From assembly GCA_964589785.1 (NCBI GenBank), contig CAZPUQ010000007.1:99583-163582 (forward strand): a stretch of 64,000 nt of DNA, written 5' to 3'. The notes below the pieces were generated by a model. The model did no database searches. It saw only the letters and a list, made by a program, of their open reading frames with translations, and was not told the DNA's origin. The DNA is from JAGVSR01 sp964589785. GTDB taxonomy: Bacteria > Pseudomonadota > Alphaproteobacteria > Rhizobiales > Hyphomicrobiaceae. Positions 43,779 through 52,318 of the stretch are shown piece after piece. Position 1 is the stretch's first letter; the number at the start of each line of letters is the position of its first letter. The translations under genes were made by a program, and so were the position numbers.

Positions 43779-43834
43779 CCCTGGCGCGCATCTTGGATCG
43801 GCGACGGACCTTGAACCGCCGCCGGGTGTGCGTC

Positions 43835-44245
43835 ATGCCGCGTTTCGTCAGAGCCTTTGCGATCTTCGCCGCGCTCGCGGCCGCGGCCATGAGCGCCATG
43901 AGCCTGCCGGGCCGCGCCCTCGTCGATCTGGAAACGGCGGCCCTGCCTCAGGGCCGTCTCGAGCTGCTCGTGGTCGAGATCGAGAACTGCATCTACTGCG
44001 GCATCTTCCGCCGCGACGTCGCCGTTACCTACAAGGCGTCGGAGCGGGGCCGCAGCGTGCCCATGCGCTTTATCGACCTCAACGCGCCGGATGTGAACCG
44101 TCTGTCGCTCAACGGTCCGATCGACAGCGTGCCAACGGTTCTGGTGGTGGAGGACGGACGCGAGGTCGGCCGCATCGCCGGTTATGTCGGTCCGGAAATT
44201 TTCTTTCATTCCCTCAATCGGATCCTGCCGCCTCTCGAGCGGTAG
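43835..44245 (+). CDS. Exported thioredoxin-fold protein
   Basis: A 136-aa protein with an N-terminal signal segment (AFAIFAALAAAAMSAMS) and a thioredoxin-like domain. The redox motif CIYCGIF (Cys52, Cys55) follows the strand LELLVVEIENC, and the cis-Pro loop is SVPTVLVVEDG near 103. The CxYC sequence resembles SoxW/DsbC-type periplasmic thioredoxins, so it may reduce or isomerise disulfides of exported proteins. ATG 43835 was chosen for the signal peptide. It lies 85 bp before the TRAP-type gene on the same strand. Confidence 0.82.
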   Translation: MPRFVRAFAIFAALAAAAMSAMSLPGRALVDLETAALPQGRLELLVVEIENCIYCGIFRRDVAVTYKASERGRSVPMRFIDLNAPDVNRLSLNGPIDSVPTVLVVEDGREVGRIAGYVGPEIFFHSLNRILPPLER

Positions 44246-44330
44246 GGCGGCGGCGGAAACCGGACGTTGAGTTCGCGGACGCCTTGCGCTTTGATAGGCG
44301 TCACGGCTCAAGGACCGCGGAGCTTCTCCG

Positions 44331-45386
44331 ATGCATCGTCGCGATTTTCTGAGATCGACCGGAAGCGCTGCCGCGCTGGCGACGGGCGTCGCAACAGGTG
44401 CGGCGATCGCTGCGGCACCGGCGCTCGCCGCACCGGCCGTCGCCCGCGCGCCGCGCCGGCTCACGCTCGCGCTGCCGTGGACCGCGAACGTCGCCGGATA
44501 TGCGGACGATGGCCTCCGCCTTGCGCGGCGCATCGAGGCGGCCTGCGACGGCGACCTGCTGATCGAGATCCGCCATGGCGACGTCACCCGGGATGGCGCC
44601 GACCTCATGTTCGGACCGGCGCAGGCGCGCGTCGCGCTGCATCCCGCTTTCGCCTACTTCGCCGGATTGCCCGGCGACACGGCCGTCGCATCGGCGGAGC
44701 TGGACGGCTGGCTGATCGCCGGCGGCCAGGAGCTGTGGGACAGGCTCGCCGCGCCGCACGGCTTCAAGCCCCTCCTTTCCGGCCACACCGGCCCGGAGCC
44801 CGTCCTGTGGTCGAAAACCCCGATCCGCACGCCGGAGGACGTCGTCGGCACGCGCATCTGCGTGCGCGGGCTTGCCGCCGATGTCGTGCGCGGATTGGGC
44901 GGGCTTACCGTCGCGCCCGACGACGCGCGTGCGGAGGACATGCTGGCCACGGGCGATGTCGATGCCATGGAGTGGGGCAGTCTCGTCCATGCCAGCGCCA
45001 TCGGCCTGCCGTCGCGGCTGCCGTTCGGCCTGGCCGGCGCGTTCGGCGGTGCCGGCTCGGCTCTGTCGCTCGACGTCGATCTGGCCGTTTGGGAGAGCAT
45101 GAGCCCCGCCCGCCAGATGGCCGTCGCGGCCGCCGCCTCCGCGGAGTTCCGCGCCGGCGTGGCTGACATCCGCGCCACGCAGGCGGCGGTGGAGGACGCG
45201 GTCCGGGCTCGCTTCGGCGCCACGGTCGCGCGTCCGTCGCCCGATTTCAGGGCTGCCGTCGGCCGTATTGCGGCGGCCGTGGTGGCGCACGCCGCGGCCT
45301 TCGATGCCGAGGCGGCCTTGATCGACGCCAGCCACGCGGCCTACCGGCGTCACGCCGCGGCGGGGCCGACCGTGCCGATGGCCTGA
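44331..45386 (+). CDS. Tat-exported DctP-like (TRAP-type) substrate-binding protein
   Basis: A 351-aa protein with a twin-arginine signal (MHRRDFLRSTGSAAAL, then a long Ala-rich hydrophobic stretch). The mature part resembles DctP-family periplasmic binding proteins of TRAP transporters: KTPIRTPEDVVGTRICVRGLAADVVRGLGG corresponds to the conserved hinge block with the substrate-binding Arg, and DVDAMEWGSLVHA to the next helix. The cognate small and large membrane subunits are not adjacent, so it is an orphan in this window. The ribosome-binding site AAGGA/GGAG precedes the ATG. The substrate is unknown. Confidence 0.78.
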   Translation: MHRRDFLRSTGSAAALATGVATGAAIAAAPALAAPAVARAPRRLTLALPWTANVAGYADDGLRLARRIEAACDGDLLIEIRHGDVTRDGADLMFGPAQARVALHPAFAYFAGLPGDTAVASAELDGWLIAGGQELWDRLAAPHGFKPLLSGHTGPEPVLWSKTPIRTPEDVVGTRICVRGLAADVVRGLGGLTVAPDDARAEDMLATGDVDAMEWGSLVHASAIGLPSRLPFGLAGAFGGAGSALSLDVDLAVWESMSPARQMAVAAAASAEFRAGVADIRATQAAVEDAVRARFGATVARPSPDFRAAVGRIAAAVVAHAAAFDAEAALIDASHAAYRRHAAAGPTVPMA

Positions 45387-45454
45387 AAGCTGCCGTTTTT
45401 GAACGCTGTCTGACAATCTTCGTGCGGTTGCGTCCTAACCGTGGGCGCAGCTCC

Positions 45455-45485
45455 GACATTCTCAGGCCGCTTTTCTTGATATAAA
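45455..45485 (+). promoter_or_regulatory. Possible promoter of the GTPase operon
   Basis: A -10-like TATAAA at 45480-45485 lies 58 bp before the first gene of the operon. The best -35-like word, GACATT (45455-45460), has an over-long 19-bp spacer, so this call is weak. Confidence 0.25.
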
Positions 45486-45543
45486 GGTTTCAGATAATCC
45501 TTGAAAATCGCCAGGGTCCGCCGGCCAACAATCTGGACAGGGC

Positions 45544-45855
45544 ATGAACGTACCGCCGATATTGAAAGACCTGAGGCCGGCACCGGCGCCGAAGGATGCG
45601 AGCGACGACCGCATGGATCAGATCCGCGAGCTTCTCGTGGGCGAGCCGCTGCGTCTTCAGGAGGCCCGTCTTTCGGCACTGGAGAGCCGGCTCCGTGATC
45701 TGGAGGGCCTCGTTTTCCGCCGCGTCGATGCGCTGACGGCGCGGATCGAGGCGTTGTCCAGCGAGACGGGCGCCGACCGCCGGGCGGCCTTCGACGACCT
45801 CTCCCGCATGGTTCTCGATCTCTCCGAAAGCATCCGCAGGCTGTCGCGCGGTTAG
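45544..45855 (+). CDS. Small coiled-coil protein, first gene of the GTPase operon
   Basis: A 103-aa soluble protein made almost only of helices. Residues 35-100 show heptad-like spacing of Leu/Ile/Val with charged residues (RLQEARLSALESRLRDLEGL, then VDALTARIEALSSE), so a dimeric or trimeric coiled coil is expected. There is no signal peptide. It ends 17 bp before the BON/OmpA-domain gene and very probably forms a complex with that protein, whose N-terminal 100 residues are also helical. No named family recognised. Confidence 0.75.
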   Translation: MNVPPILKDLRPAPAPKDASDDRMDQIRELLVGEPLRLQEARLSALESRLRDLEGLVFRRVDALTARIEALSSETGADRRAAFDDLSRMVLDLSESIRRLSRG

Positions 45856-45872
45856 AACGATCGGACAGGTCC

Positions 45873-47966
45873 ATGGGTGAAGTGCCGCCTCTGACGGACA
45901 ATATCGGTCGTCTGAAGGAGCTTCTGTTCGACAGCGAAGCCCAGTCGATCGCCGATCTCGGGCGGCGCATCGAGGCTTTGGGCGAGTCGGAGGGCCGCGG
46001 CAGGGCCGAGCTCGCGGCGCGCCTCGAGGAGCTCGCTCAGCGCGTCGGCGGCGACATCGAGCTCGAGGCGAGCGTGGCCGCCGTGCTCGACGGCGCGCTC
46101 CGCCGCGCGGAAAGCGCCCACCATCACGCCGTCTCCGATGCCGTGGCGCCGTTCGTCGTCAACACGGTCCGAACCGAGATCCGCAACAGCCGCGACGAGC
46201 TGGTCGAGGCGCTCTATCCCGTCACCGGACGCATCGTGAAGGCCTACGTCGCCAGCGCGATGAAGGATCTCGTCGCGCAGATCAACCGGCGCCTCGAAGC
46301 CAATCCGATCATGCTGCGGATCAGATCGATCACGACCGGGCGTCCCGTCGCCGAGCTTGCCATCGCCGACAGCCAGCGCCTTGCGCTCGATGAGCTCTAT
46401 CTCATCCGGCGCGGCACGGGCGAGCTTGTCGAGCACTGGCCCGACGAGGCGCTCGGCAGCAATCGCGACCAGGTGATGTGCGGCGTGCTGGCCGCGATCA
46501 ACGAGTTCGCCACGGAGGCTTTCGAGGCGCGCGGAGACATGCTGCGCCAGATTGATCTCGGGGAGGGACGGGTCTACCTGCGCGCGTCGCCGGCCTTTCT
46601 GCTCGCCGCAAAATGCTCCGGAACCGCTCCGCGCGTCGTCGAGCAGGTGCTTGACGACGGCTTCCTCAACGCCATCGCGCATCTCGGGCCGGCCGCCTCC
46701 GACGGCACGCGCTCGCGCGTTCTGCCCGGTCTTGCCGAGACCATGGGCCCGGCCATCGCCGCGAGACAGGACGAGCTGTCCGCCGACACTGCCGGCGTGA
46801 GCCCGGTCAAGCTCCTCGCCTGGGGCGTCGGTGTGCCGCTCGTCGCCTGGCTCGCATGGAGCTTCTACGCCGACTGGCGCGTGTCGCGGACGACTCGGAT
46901 CGCGCAGGATGTCCTGTCGCAGAGCGCGGAGATCAAGGGCTATCCGACGCGTGTCGCAACGGGACGGCTCGGACAGTCGGTCGAGGTGTCCGGTCTTGCT
47001 CCGACCGTCGCGGCGAAGGAGCGCGTTCTGCAGCGTCTCTCTCTGGCGCTGCCGGGCGTTGCGCTGAGCGATGCCTTCGCCGTCGTGCCCAATGCGCTCG
47101 CGGATGTGGAGCCCGAGCTCACCCGGCTGCGCGACGAGACGGCGGGCATCGAGCCGCGGATCGGTGCGGTTCGCGACGAGGTCGATGCGCTCGCACGCAA
47201 GTTCAAGGCCGAGGCCGACCGTCGCGAGGTCGAGCGCGCCGTCCGCCGCCTCGCCCGCGCCAAGGCGACCATCGCGCCGCTCGCGGCCGATCTCGCACCC
47301 GACGAGACGCGGCTCGTGACCGATGTTCTCGCCGTCCTTGACGGGTCTCTGGCGGAGCTCGCCGCCATGCACGCCGGCACCGACGAGGCCGCGCTGCGGG
47401 CGGTCGCCGCGCGGACCTCCGAGGCGAGCCGCGACCTCTCCTCGCTGCTGGTCGCCAGGCCCTCGCCCGACACGGGCGCCGGGGAGACCGCTGCAACGGC
47501 GGCCGGTGCCGTCGTGGCCGCCGCCGAAGAGATCGACCTCATGTCGGTGGCGTTTGCCCAGACGGTGGCCCTGAAGCGCGCGCTGCCCCGCTCCACGCCG
47601 CGCGAGCGGCTCGAAGCGTGGACGCGGGCGAACGCGATCTTCTTCTCGGCGGAGGCCGACTACCGCGAGCCGGAGGCCGCGCAGCGCAAGATCGCAGAGC
47701 TCGCCGCCCTCATGCAGGGCAACGACAGCGTGCTGCGCATCATCGGCTATACCGACGGCATCGGCACCTCCGACCGCAATGCGCCGTTGAGCCAGGCGCG
47801 CGCGGAACGGGTCGCTGCGGATCTCGCAGCGGCGGGGATTGCCGCGTCCCGCCTGCGCGTGCTCGGGCGAGCCTATGCCCTCGATATCAGCCCCGACACC
47901 GGCAGCGGCAGCCCGAACCGCCGCGTTGAGTTCGAGCTCGGCTTCGAGGACGAGGCGCCGCGATGA
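45873..47966 (+). CDS. Inner-membrane protein with N-terminal helical cytosolic domain, BON-like and OmpA-type peptidoglycan-binding domains
   Basis: A 697-aa protein of unusual build. Residues 1-300 are a soluble, mainly helical region without a signal peptide. One transmembrane span (VKLLAWGVGVPLVAWLAWSF, about 308-328) follows. Next comes a BON-like segment (SVEVSGLAPTVAAKERVLQRL, about 370-405), a helical stalk (about 410-560) and an OmpA/MotB-type domain (about 585-697), with YTDGIGTSDRN and LSQARAERV as the diaminopimelate-binding region and RRVEFEL at the end. The topology implies a cytosolic N-terminus and a periplasmic C-terminus held by peptidoglycan. The stop overlaps the GTPase start by 4 bp (ATGA). 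It could pass envelope state to the cytosolic GTPase, which is inference. Confidence 0.82.
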   Translation: MGEVPPLTDNIGRLKELLFDSEAQSIADLGRRIEALGESEGRGRAELAARLEELAQRVGGDIELEASVAAVLDGALRRAESAHHHAVSDAVAPFVVNTVRTEIRNSRDELVEALYPVTGRIVKAYVASAMKDLVAQINRRLEANPIMLRIRSITTGRPVAELAIADSQRLALDELYLIRRGTGELVEHWPDEALGSNRDQVMCGVLAAINEFATEAFEARGDMLRQIDLGEGRVYLRASPAFLLAAKCSGTAPRVVEQVLDDGFLNAIAHLGPAASDGTRSRVLPGLAETMGPAIAARQDELSADTAGVSPVKLLAWGVGVPLVAWLAWSFYADWRVSRTTRIAQDVLSQSAEIKGYPTRVATGRLGQSVEVSGLAPTVAAKERVLQRLSLALPGVALSDAFAVVPNALADVEPELTRLRDETAGIEPRIGAVRDEVDALARKFKAEADRREVERAVRRLARAKATIAPLAADLAPDETRLVTDVLAVLDGSLAELAAMHAGTDEAALRAVAARTSEASRDLSSLLVARPSPDTGAGETAATAAGAVVAAAEEIDLMSVAFAQTVALKRALPRSTPRERLEAWTRANAIFFSAEADYREPEAAQRKIAELAALMQGNDSVLRIIGYTDGIGTSDRNAPLSQARAERVAADLAAAGIAASRLRVLGRAYALDISPDTGSGSPNRRVEFELGFEDEAPR

Positions 47967-48469
47967 TCGCGCGCAAGGTCCTGCTGCTGGGCGAGATCGG
48001 CGTCGGCAAGTCCTCGATCGTTCAGCGGCTGGTGTTCGACCGCTTCGACATGAACTACAAGCCGACGATCGGCGTCGACGTCTATCGCTACGAGGTGGAC
48101 GAGACGGCCACGCGCCCGCGCATGGCGCTCATCGTCTGGGATACCGACGGCAACTTCTCGGACGCGATCTTCCGGCACGTCTATATCCGGGAAGCCTCGG
48201 CCGCCGTCATCGTCGGCGATGTCTCGCGCCCGCGCACGCTCGACTCGCTCGCAGCGCTCGCCGAAGGCTTCCGCGAGGCGCTCCCCGGGCGCGCCCTCAC
48301 TCTCGTCGTCAACAAGATCGATCTCGTGGATCCGGACGAGACGATCCCCTTGCCGGAAGCGCTGTCGCGGCCGGGACTTGTTGTCCACCGCGCCAGCGCC
48401 AAGACCGGCAGCAACGTGCGCACCGTCTTTGCAGAAACCGCAGATGCCATCGACAGGCGACGACTCTGA
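47963..48469 (+). CDS. Ras/Rab-like small GTPase
   Basis: A 168-aa single-domain small GTPase with all G-box motifs at Ras-like positions: G1 GEIGVGKSS (10-18), G2 Thr35 in KPTIG, G3 WDTDG (59-63), G4 NKID (117-120) and G5 SAK (145-147). The G3 motif is DTDGN instead of DTAGQ, so the catalytic Gln61 of Ras is an Asn here, which predicts slow intrinsic hydrolysis or dependence on an activator. There is no lipidation Cys at the C-terminus. It overlaps the upstream OmpA-domain gene by 4 bp and the kinase gene by 26 bp, showing tight translational coupling. Prokaryotic Ras-superfamily members (MglA and relatives) act as polarity and signalling switches; the role here is unknown. Confidence 0.92.
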   Translation: MIARKVLLLGEIGVGKSSIVQRLVFDRFDMNYKPTIGVDVYRYEVDETATRPRMALIVWDTDGNFSDAIFRHVYIREASAAVIVGDVSRPRTLDSLAALAEGFREALPGRALTLVVNKIDLVDPDETIPLPEALSRPGLVVHRASAKTGSNVRTVFAETADAIDRRRL

Positions 48470-49619
48470 TCGCGGGGTGCGAAATCCTCCGCCGCTGCTC
48501 GCGGCCGTCCATCTCCTGGCCGGGCGCGGCCTCTATGGCCTGGTGTGGATCGCCGACGACCTCACCGTGGAGGCCACTTACGGCGATCTCGTCCGCTTCG
48601 TCGCCATCGGCGAGCCGGTGACGTCGAGCATCTATGCGCTCGTCGGGCTGGAGGAGGAGATCGGCGCGCTGCGCTCGGCCCCCGACGGCGTGGTCGAGCT
48701 GCCGGAGGTGACGCTGATCATCACCGGCGAGGGGCGGCGGCCGCGCGCCAACATCTCGGTGTTCTGGTCCGCTCCGGACAACGCCTACATTCTGCTTCTC
48801 GCCCGCACCGGCTCGCGCTCCGACCTGGAGGTCGAGCTCGTGGCGCAGATGCGCGCCCGTCTCATGGCGGAAGCCGAGCTCGCCGACAAGACGCGCCAGC
48901 TCGAGCGGCTCAACGCGGAGCTCGGCCGCGCGAATGCCGACCTGGAATCCTATGCCTCGATCATCTCGCACGATCTGCAGTCGCCGATGCGCGCGCTGCG
49001 CTATGTCGTCGACGATCTGGACGCGTGCCTGGCCTCGGGCGCGGCCCAGGACCATGCGGGACACTATCTGGCGCGCATCAAGGCGCAGTCGCGGCGCATG
49101 ACCGACATGCTGTCGGCGCTGCTCGACTATTCGAGCGTCACGCGCAAGTCGGAGGCGATCGAGACGGTCGATACGGCGGCCCTCGTGCGCACCATCCTGG
49201 TCTCGGCCCTCGTGCCGACGGGCTTTCATGTCGTCGTCGAGGGTGAATGGCCGGCGATCGACACGCATGCCGCGCCGCTCGATCTGGTGCTGCGCAACCT
49301 CATCGACAATGCCATCAAGCATCATGACCGCAACGAGGGCACGCTGCGACTCACGGCGACCCGCGCGGACGGCGAGCTCTTGATCGAGGTGGCTGACGAC
49401 GGTCCCGGCATCAGGTCCGAGCATCGCGAGGCGATCTTTCTGCCGTTCCGCAAGCTCGCCCCGCACGGCGGGACGCCCGGCCAGGGCATGGGGCTCGCGC
49501 TGGTGCGCCGCACGGTCGAAGGCGCGGGCGGGCGCATCTTCGTCGAAAGTAAGGCGCCTGCGCAGCGCGGCACCGTCTTTCGCGTCTACTGGCCGGGGCA
49601 TGATCGCTCCGGGAGCTGA
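48444..49619 (+). CDS. Histidine kinase with N-terminal sensor-like domain, coupled to the small GTPase
   Basis: A 391-aa soluble histidine kinase. Residues 15-135 look like a PAS-type fold (LYGLVWIADDLTVEATYGDL, ISVFWSAPDNAYILLLAR), then a coiled-coil linker (about 138-170), the HisKA dimerisation helix with the phospho-His in SHDLQSPMRAL (near 175), and an HATPase domain with N-box RNLIDNAIKHH (near 285), G1 DDGPGI and G2 GQGMGLAL. There are no membrane spans, so the signal is cytosolic. ATG 48444 overlaps the GTPase gene by 26 bp; GTG 48477 is an alternative. Its gene order suggests that it reads the GTPase state or the OmpA-domain protein and signals to the receiver gene downstream. Confidence 0.9.
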   Translation: MPSTGDDSDRGVRNPPPLLAAVHLLAGRGLYGLVWIADDLTVEATYGDLVRFVAIGEPVTSSIYALVGLEEEIGALRSAPDGVVELPEVTLIITGEGRRPRANISVFWSAPDNAYILLLARTGSRSDLEVELVAQMRARLMAEAELADKTRQLERLNAELGRANADLESYASIISHDLQSPMRALRYVVDDLDACLASGAAQDHAGHYLARIKAQSRRMTDMLSALLDYSSVTRKSEAIETVDTAALVRTILVSALVPTGFHVVVEGEWPAIDTHAAPLDLVLRNLIDNAIKHHDRNEGTLRLTATRADGELLIEVADDGPGIRSEHREAIFLPFRKLAPHGGTPGQGMGLALVRRTVEGAGGRIFVESKAPAQRGTVFRVYWPGHDRSGS

Positions 49620-49801
49620 TGGTTAGTGCGTTAAGCATGCAAATGAGGCGACGCCGCGCTGCGAGCGCCAGGCCACCACGCGTGGCGGCCCGCGCTTGCA
49701 TGACCGGTCCAAGCATGTTTGTTACAGGTTTGTTGCGGGCTGCCGTCGCACGGCTGCGCGTGGAGCAAGGCGCACGAGGCGAGGAAGAGCGGGACGACAG
49801 C

Positions 49802-50272
49802 GTGGCGGAAGGTGGTGGCACCGGCGGGGATTTTCTCGCCAGGAAGAGCGACGTGACCAAGCTGCGCAAGGCGCTGCCGGCGCTGAGCGACGTGCTCGTC
49901 GTCGACGACGAGCCGGCGGATGCGGAGCGCATCAAAGCCACGCTGCGTGTGATGTTCGGCTATGACATCGATGTTCGCAGGGCCCCGACGCTCGGCACCG
50001 CCGTCGATAGCGTGCTCGCCAAGCGCCCCGAGATCATCTTCCTCGACGATGTGCTGAAGCCGTCGGACCGTGCCACCGACACGATCCCGTTTCTTCGCCG
50101 CGCCGAGTATTCCGGTCCCATCGTCGTCGTCAGCGGGCAGGTGACGAAGAAGCGCCGGCTCGAACTCATGGCGGCGGGCGCCTCCGACGTGATCCACAAG
50201 GACGACCTCGACAGCGTGCGCCTCGGCGAGGCGCTGTTGCGCGTCTTCGGCTCCGGAACGCCGTCTGCCTGA
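49802..50272 (+). CDS. Stand-alone response-regulator receiver protein
   Basis: A 156-aa receiver-only response regulator. The acidic pair is in VLVVDDEPADAERI, the phosphoacceptor Asp is in IIFLDDVLKPSD, the switch Ser in IVVVSGQVTKK and the conserved Lys in DVIHKDDLD. No output domain is present, so it must act by protein contact, as CheY-like proteins do. GTG 49802 is chosen because upstream codons (back to 49619) give a basic low-complexity sequence; the frame begins right at the kinase stop, so a longer form cannot be excluded. It closes the GTPase operon and is the probable partner of the preceding kinase. Confidence 0.85.
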   Translation: MAEGGGTGGDFLARKSDVTKLRKALPALSDVLVVDDEPADAERIKATLRVMFGYDIDVRRAPTLGTAVDSVLAKRPEIIFLDDVLKPSDRATDTIPFLRRAEYSGPIVVVSGQVTKKRRLELMAAGASDVIHKDDLDSVRLGEALLRVFGSGTPSA

Positions 50273-50366
50273 CATTGAACGCGGATCACGTCTGCGCCGG
50301 ATCGTCGCAGAACATTTGTGTCCGCTCACAATTCACAGCCCCGCTTGCGGTGAACTGTCACGACTC

Positions 50367-50385
50367 GGCACTTTTGCCTTTTTTT
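50367..50385 (+). terminator. Short intrinsic terminator after the receiver gene
   Basis: A 4-bp stem GGCA / TGCC is followed by seven T. The stem is short, but the U-tract and the position, 95 bp after the stop codon of the operon's last gene, support a terminator. Confidence 0.4.
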
Positions 50386-50443
50386 GGCGCGCCCCACGTG
50401 GTGAGCAGGGCGTCGGCAAAGAAGCAATGACGGATGAGACGAC

Positions 50444-50692
50444 ATGAGCCTCAAGACGATCATGGCAGCGGGTGTGCTGCTCGGTGCTGCCACGCATGCG
50501 ACGGCGGAAGAGTTCCAGCTTCCCCCTGAGGTGACCCCGGCGTTGCGCGCCGCCTGTGAGTCGGACGTCCGCCGTTTGTGCATCGGCCAGAACCCCAGCG
50601 TCTCCAAGGTGAAGAGCTGCGTGAAATCGAAGTTCATGCAGCTTGGCCGTCGCTGTCAGGTGCAGATCACGCTGGCAGGCCTCAAGCGCTGA
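50444..50692 (+). CDS. Secreted Cys-rich GLG1-like repeat protein (82 aa)
   Basis: A small exported protein with a signal peptide (MSLKTIMAAGVLLGAATHATA) and one copy of the four-Cys pattern of the GLG1/Cys-rich FGFR repeat (PF00839): ACESDVRRLCIG, VKSCVKSKFMQL and RRCQVQI. These repeats are best known from Golgi glycoprotein 1 in animals, but small single-repeat forms occur in Rhizobiales, probably in the periplasm. The function is unknown. A bidirectional terminator separates it from the convergent aminotransferase gene. Confidence 0.72.
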   Translation: MSLKTIMAAGVLLGAATHATAEEFQLPPEVTPALRAACESDVRRLCIGQNPSVSKVKSCVKSKFMQLGRRCQVQITLAGLKR

Positions 50693-50744
50693 CCGCCGGC
50701 ACCCGCGCGCTCGCGACCGATACGACGCGAAGGATCGAAAACGA

Positions 50745-50774
50745 AAACGCCGCCCGGATATCCGGGCGGCGTTT
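50745..50774. terminator. Bidirectional intrinsic terminator
   Basis: A perfect 30-bp palindrome, with arms AAACGCCGCCCGGAT and ATCCGGGCGGCGTTT, gives a hairpin with T-rich ends on both strands. It lies between the convergent GLG1-like and aminotransferase genes. Confidence 0.88.
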
Positions 50775-50822
50775 CGCTTGTGTCGTCGTGCGTGAGAACG
50801 CGAGTGCGCTTGCCGGACGCGC

Positions 50823-52025
50823 TCAGGCGGCCGCGGCTTCTGCCGGCTTCATCGCATCGGCGAGGTAGGCCATTGCCGCATCGACGCCGCCCTTCTTGTG
50901 CGGCACGCCGGCGATCTCCAGGCCCATTTCGATGCCCGTCAGCGCGCCCATGATGGTGAGCTCGTTCGTATCGCCGAGATGCCCGATCCGGAAAGCGCGC
51001 CCCGCAAGCCTGTTGAGCCCGGTGCCGAGCGACATGTTGAACGTGTCGAGCACGACCTTGCGGAACTGGTCGGCGTTGCAGCCGTCGGGCATGAGAACCG
51101 TGGTCACGGCCGGCGAGTAGTATTTCGCGTCGCGGCAGTTGAGCTCCAGGCCCCAGGCGCGGACGGCGCGCCGCGAGGCCTCGGCCAGACGCTCGTGACG
51201 GTCGAGCACGTTCTGCAGACCTTCATCGTTGATGAGATCGATCGCCTCGGCAAGACCGTAGAGGAGGCCCGTCGCCGGCGTATAGGGGAACCAGCCGCCC
51301 TCGTTCATGGCGAGCATGTCGTCCCAGTTGAAATAGGCGCGGCTGAGCTTCGCCGTCTTCATCGCGGCCAGCGCCTTCTCGCTGACGGCGGTGAACGACA
51401 AGCCGGGCGGCAGCATCAGGCCCTTCTGCGATCCGGCGACCGTGACGTCGATGCCCCACTCGTCATGGCGCAGGTCGGCGGAGGCGAGGCCCGAGATCGT
51501 GTCGACCATGAAGAGCGCGGGATGGCCCGACGCGTCGATCGCCTTGCGCACCTCGTCGAGGCGCGTGCAGCAGCCCGTCGAGGTCTCGTTGTGGACCACG
51601 CAGACGGCCTTGATCGTCCGCTCCTTGTCGGCGCGCAGGCGGGCTTCGATCTGGTTGGCGTCGGCCGCGATGCGCCAGTCGGTGGCGATCACGTCGGCCA
51701 CGAGGCCGAGGCGGTCGGCCATCTGCTTCCACAGCACCGCGAACTGGCCGGTCTCGACCATCAGCACCCGGTCGCCCGGCGACAGCGTGTTGGTCAGCGC
51801 CGCCTCCCAGGCCCCCGTGCCGGACGAGGGATAGATGATGACCGGCCCCTTGGTCTTGAAGAGACCCTTCACGCCCGACAGCACGGTCTTGCCGAGACGC
51901 TGGAAGTCGGGACCGCGGTGATCGAGGATCTGGCGCGACATCGCCGCCAGAACCCGCTCGGGAACCGGAGTCGGTCCGGGAATCTGGAGGAAGTGGCGTC
52001 CGGGGCGGCGAGGCTCTTTCGGCAT
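50823..52025 (-). CDS. sgaA: Serine-glyoxylate aminotransferase
   Basis: A 400-aa PLP-dependent class V aminotransferase of the serine-glyoxylate type, which turns serine and glyoxylate into hydroxypyruvate and glycine (serine cycle and photorespiratory-type metabolism). It starts GRHFLQIPGPTPVPERVLAAM, the family signature for substrate binding, with VVHNETSTGCCTRLDEVRKAI near 140 and the PLP Lys in VAGSQKGLMLPPGLSF near 199. ATG 52025 has AAGGA upstream. No other serine-cycle gene (hprA, glyA, mtk) is next to it, so methylotrophy cannot be claimed from this gene alone. Confidence 0.92.
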   Translation of the reverse strand: MPKEPRRPGRHFLQIPGPTPVPERVLAAMSRQILDHRGPDFQRLGKTVLSGVKGLFKTKGPVIIYPSSGTGAWEAALTNTLSPGDRVLMVETGQFAVLWKQMADRLGLVADVIATDWRIAADANQIEARLRADKERTIKAVCVVHNETSTGCCTRLDEVRKAIDASGHPALFMVDTISGLASADLRHDEWGIDVTVAGSQKGLMLPPGLSFTAVSEKALAAMKTAKLSRAYFNWDDMLAMNEGGWFPYTPATGLLYGLAEAIDLINDEGLQNVLDRHERLAEASRRAVRAWGLELNCRDAKYYSPAVTTVLMPDGCNADQFRKVVLDTFNMSLGTGLNRLAGRAFRIGHLGDTNELTIMGALTGIEMGLEIAGVPHKKGGVDAAMAYLADAMKPAEAAAA

Positions 52026-52318
52026 GGCGCGTCCTTGCAACGGGTGTCGGGAATGCGTCTCGTCGGCCTCAACCATCACGGCCTCTCCGACCGGAATCGG
52101 GGAGGGTACGGAAGAGCGCTGAACGATTGGTCCCTCTTGCTCAACAGTCGGGCAGCTATAGGAAGTGACACGGAACGCCGTCAAGTGACGGAAGGTCCTA
52201 GAGCCCTGGCTGAATGTCGCGTGGCGGGCCAACTCAATCCGGCAATCGGGGCTGCGTCGGAATGAGTTCGCGTGGAGGGGCCGGAACGCGCAAAGGCGCC
52301 GGCGAAAAAGAGGACTTC

